Shown here: one piece after another, positions 11,768 to 11,853 of the stretch
Layout of the letters: each line of letters starts with the position of its first letter
How positions within the stretch are numbered: position 1 is the stretch's first letter
The notes under the pieces: generated by a model
The model's database searches: none
Seen by the model: the letters and a program-made list of their open reading frames with translations, nothing else
What the model was told of the DNA's origin: nothing
Made by a program: the position numbers and the translations under genes
Assembly (NCBI GenBank): GCA_946624395.1
Contig: CAMORY010000032.1
Location: 1-11,853, forward strand
DNA: 11,853 nucleotides
Direction: 5' to 3'
Source: an uncultured Clostridia bacterium
Lineage (GTDB): Bacteria; Bacillota; Clostridia; Christensenellales; Borkfalkiaceae

Positions 11768-11792
11768 GAGTTAAAAGGACGAGCGACGACGT

Positions 11793-11853
11793 GGCCCCAT
11801 GGTCAAGCGGTTAAGACACCACCCTTTCACGGTGGTATCATGGGTTCGAATCC
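11793..11853 (+). tRNA. tRNA-Glu (TTC anticodon), cut by the window end
   Basis: Starts GGCCCCATGGTCAAGCGG. The anticodon arm is CCACC-CTTTCAC-GGTGG with TTC at 11826-11828, followed by the T arm GGGTTCGAATCC. The 3' acceptor strand lies beyond the window. Confidence 0.92.

Noticed and set aside
1..11853. CRISPR array or insertion sequence
   Set aside because: No regularly spaced repeats and no transposase or integrase gene were found on either strand.

Overview
The window looks like chromosomal DNA of an endospore-forming, largely anaerobic Firmicute, most likely a Clostridia member. The reasons are a spoIVFA-spoIVFB pair, a rubredoxin-fused rubrerythrin, TTGACA/TATAAT promoters with 17-base spacers, AGGAG ribosome sites and clostridial-type tRNAs. 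No species can be named from the sequence alone.

Layout. 1-222: gene-free, with a leftward promoter for a gene outside the window. 223-1883 (minus): sporulation operon spoIVFA-spoIVFB behind a sigma-E-like promoter. 1884-2259: gene-free, with two long hairpins and a palindromic interspersed repeat. 2260-4130 (minus): ung and a cofactor-independent phosphoglycerate mutase overlapping by 4 bases. 4209-4796 (plus): Mn(II) exporter mntP. 4851-6040 (minus): tcdA and an Rrf2-family regulator overlapping by 4 bases. 6154-8388 (minus): sulfur assimilation operon metY-cysK. 8647-10703: an AT-rich islet with a zinc-ribbon membrane protein, a GIY-YIG nuclease and a divergent Xre regulator. 10765-11301 (minus): rubrerythrin. 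11557 to the end: tRNA-Met and a partial tRNA-Glu.

Sulfur circuit. The metY-cysK promoter and the tcdA-rrf2 promoter carry the same motif, ACCTAC-N9-GGGT, 6-7 bases downstream of the -10 box. The simplest reading is that the Rrf2 protein, which has an IscR-like cysteine triad, represses its own operon and the sulfhydrylation genes next door.

Islet. This is the most unusual part of the window. It is visibly richer in A/T than its neighbours and is bracketed by a 12-base direct repeat, AATAGTTTAACT; the right copy lies inside the rubrerythrin terminator stem. The nuclease and xre promoters are divergent and overlap. They hold two dyads of the form ATAGC-N5-GCTAT whose centres are 32 bp apart, about three helical turns, as expected for a small Xre autorepressor. 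A repressed nuclease plus a two-pass membrane protein resembles a small defence or mobile cassette, but that function is inferred and not shown by the sequence.
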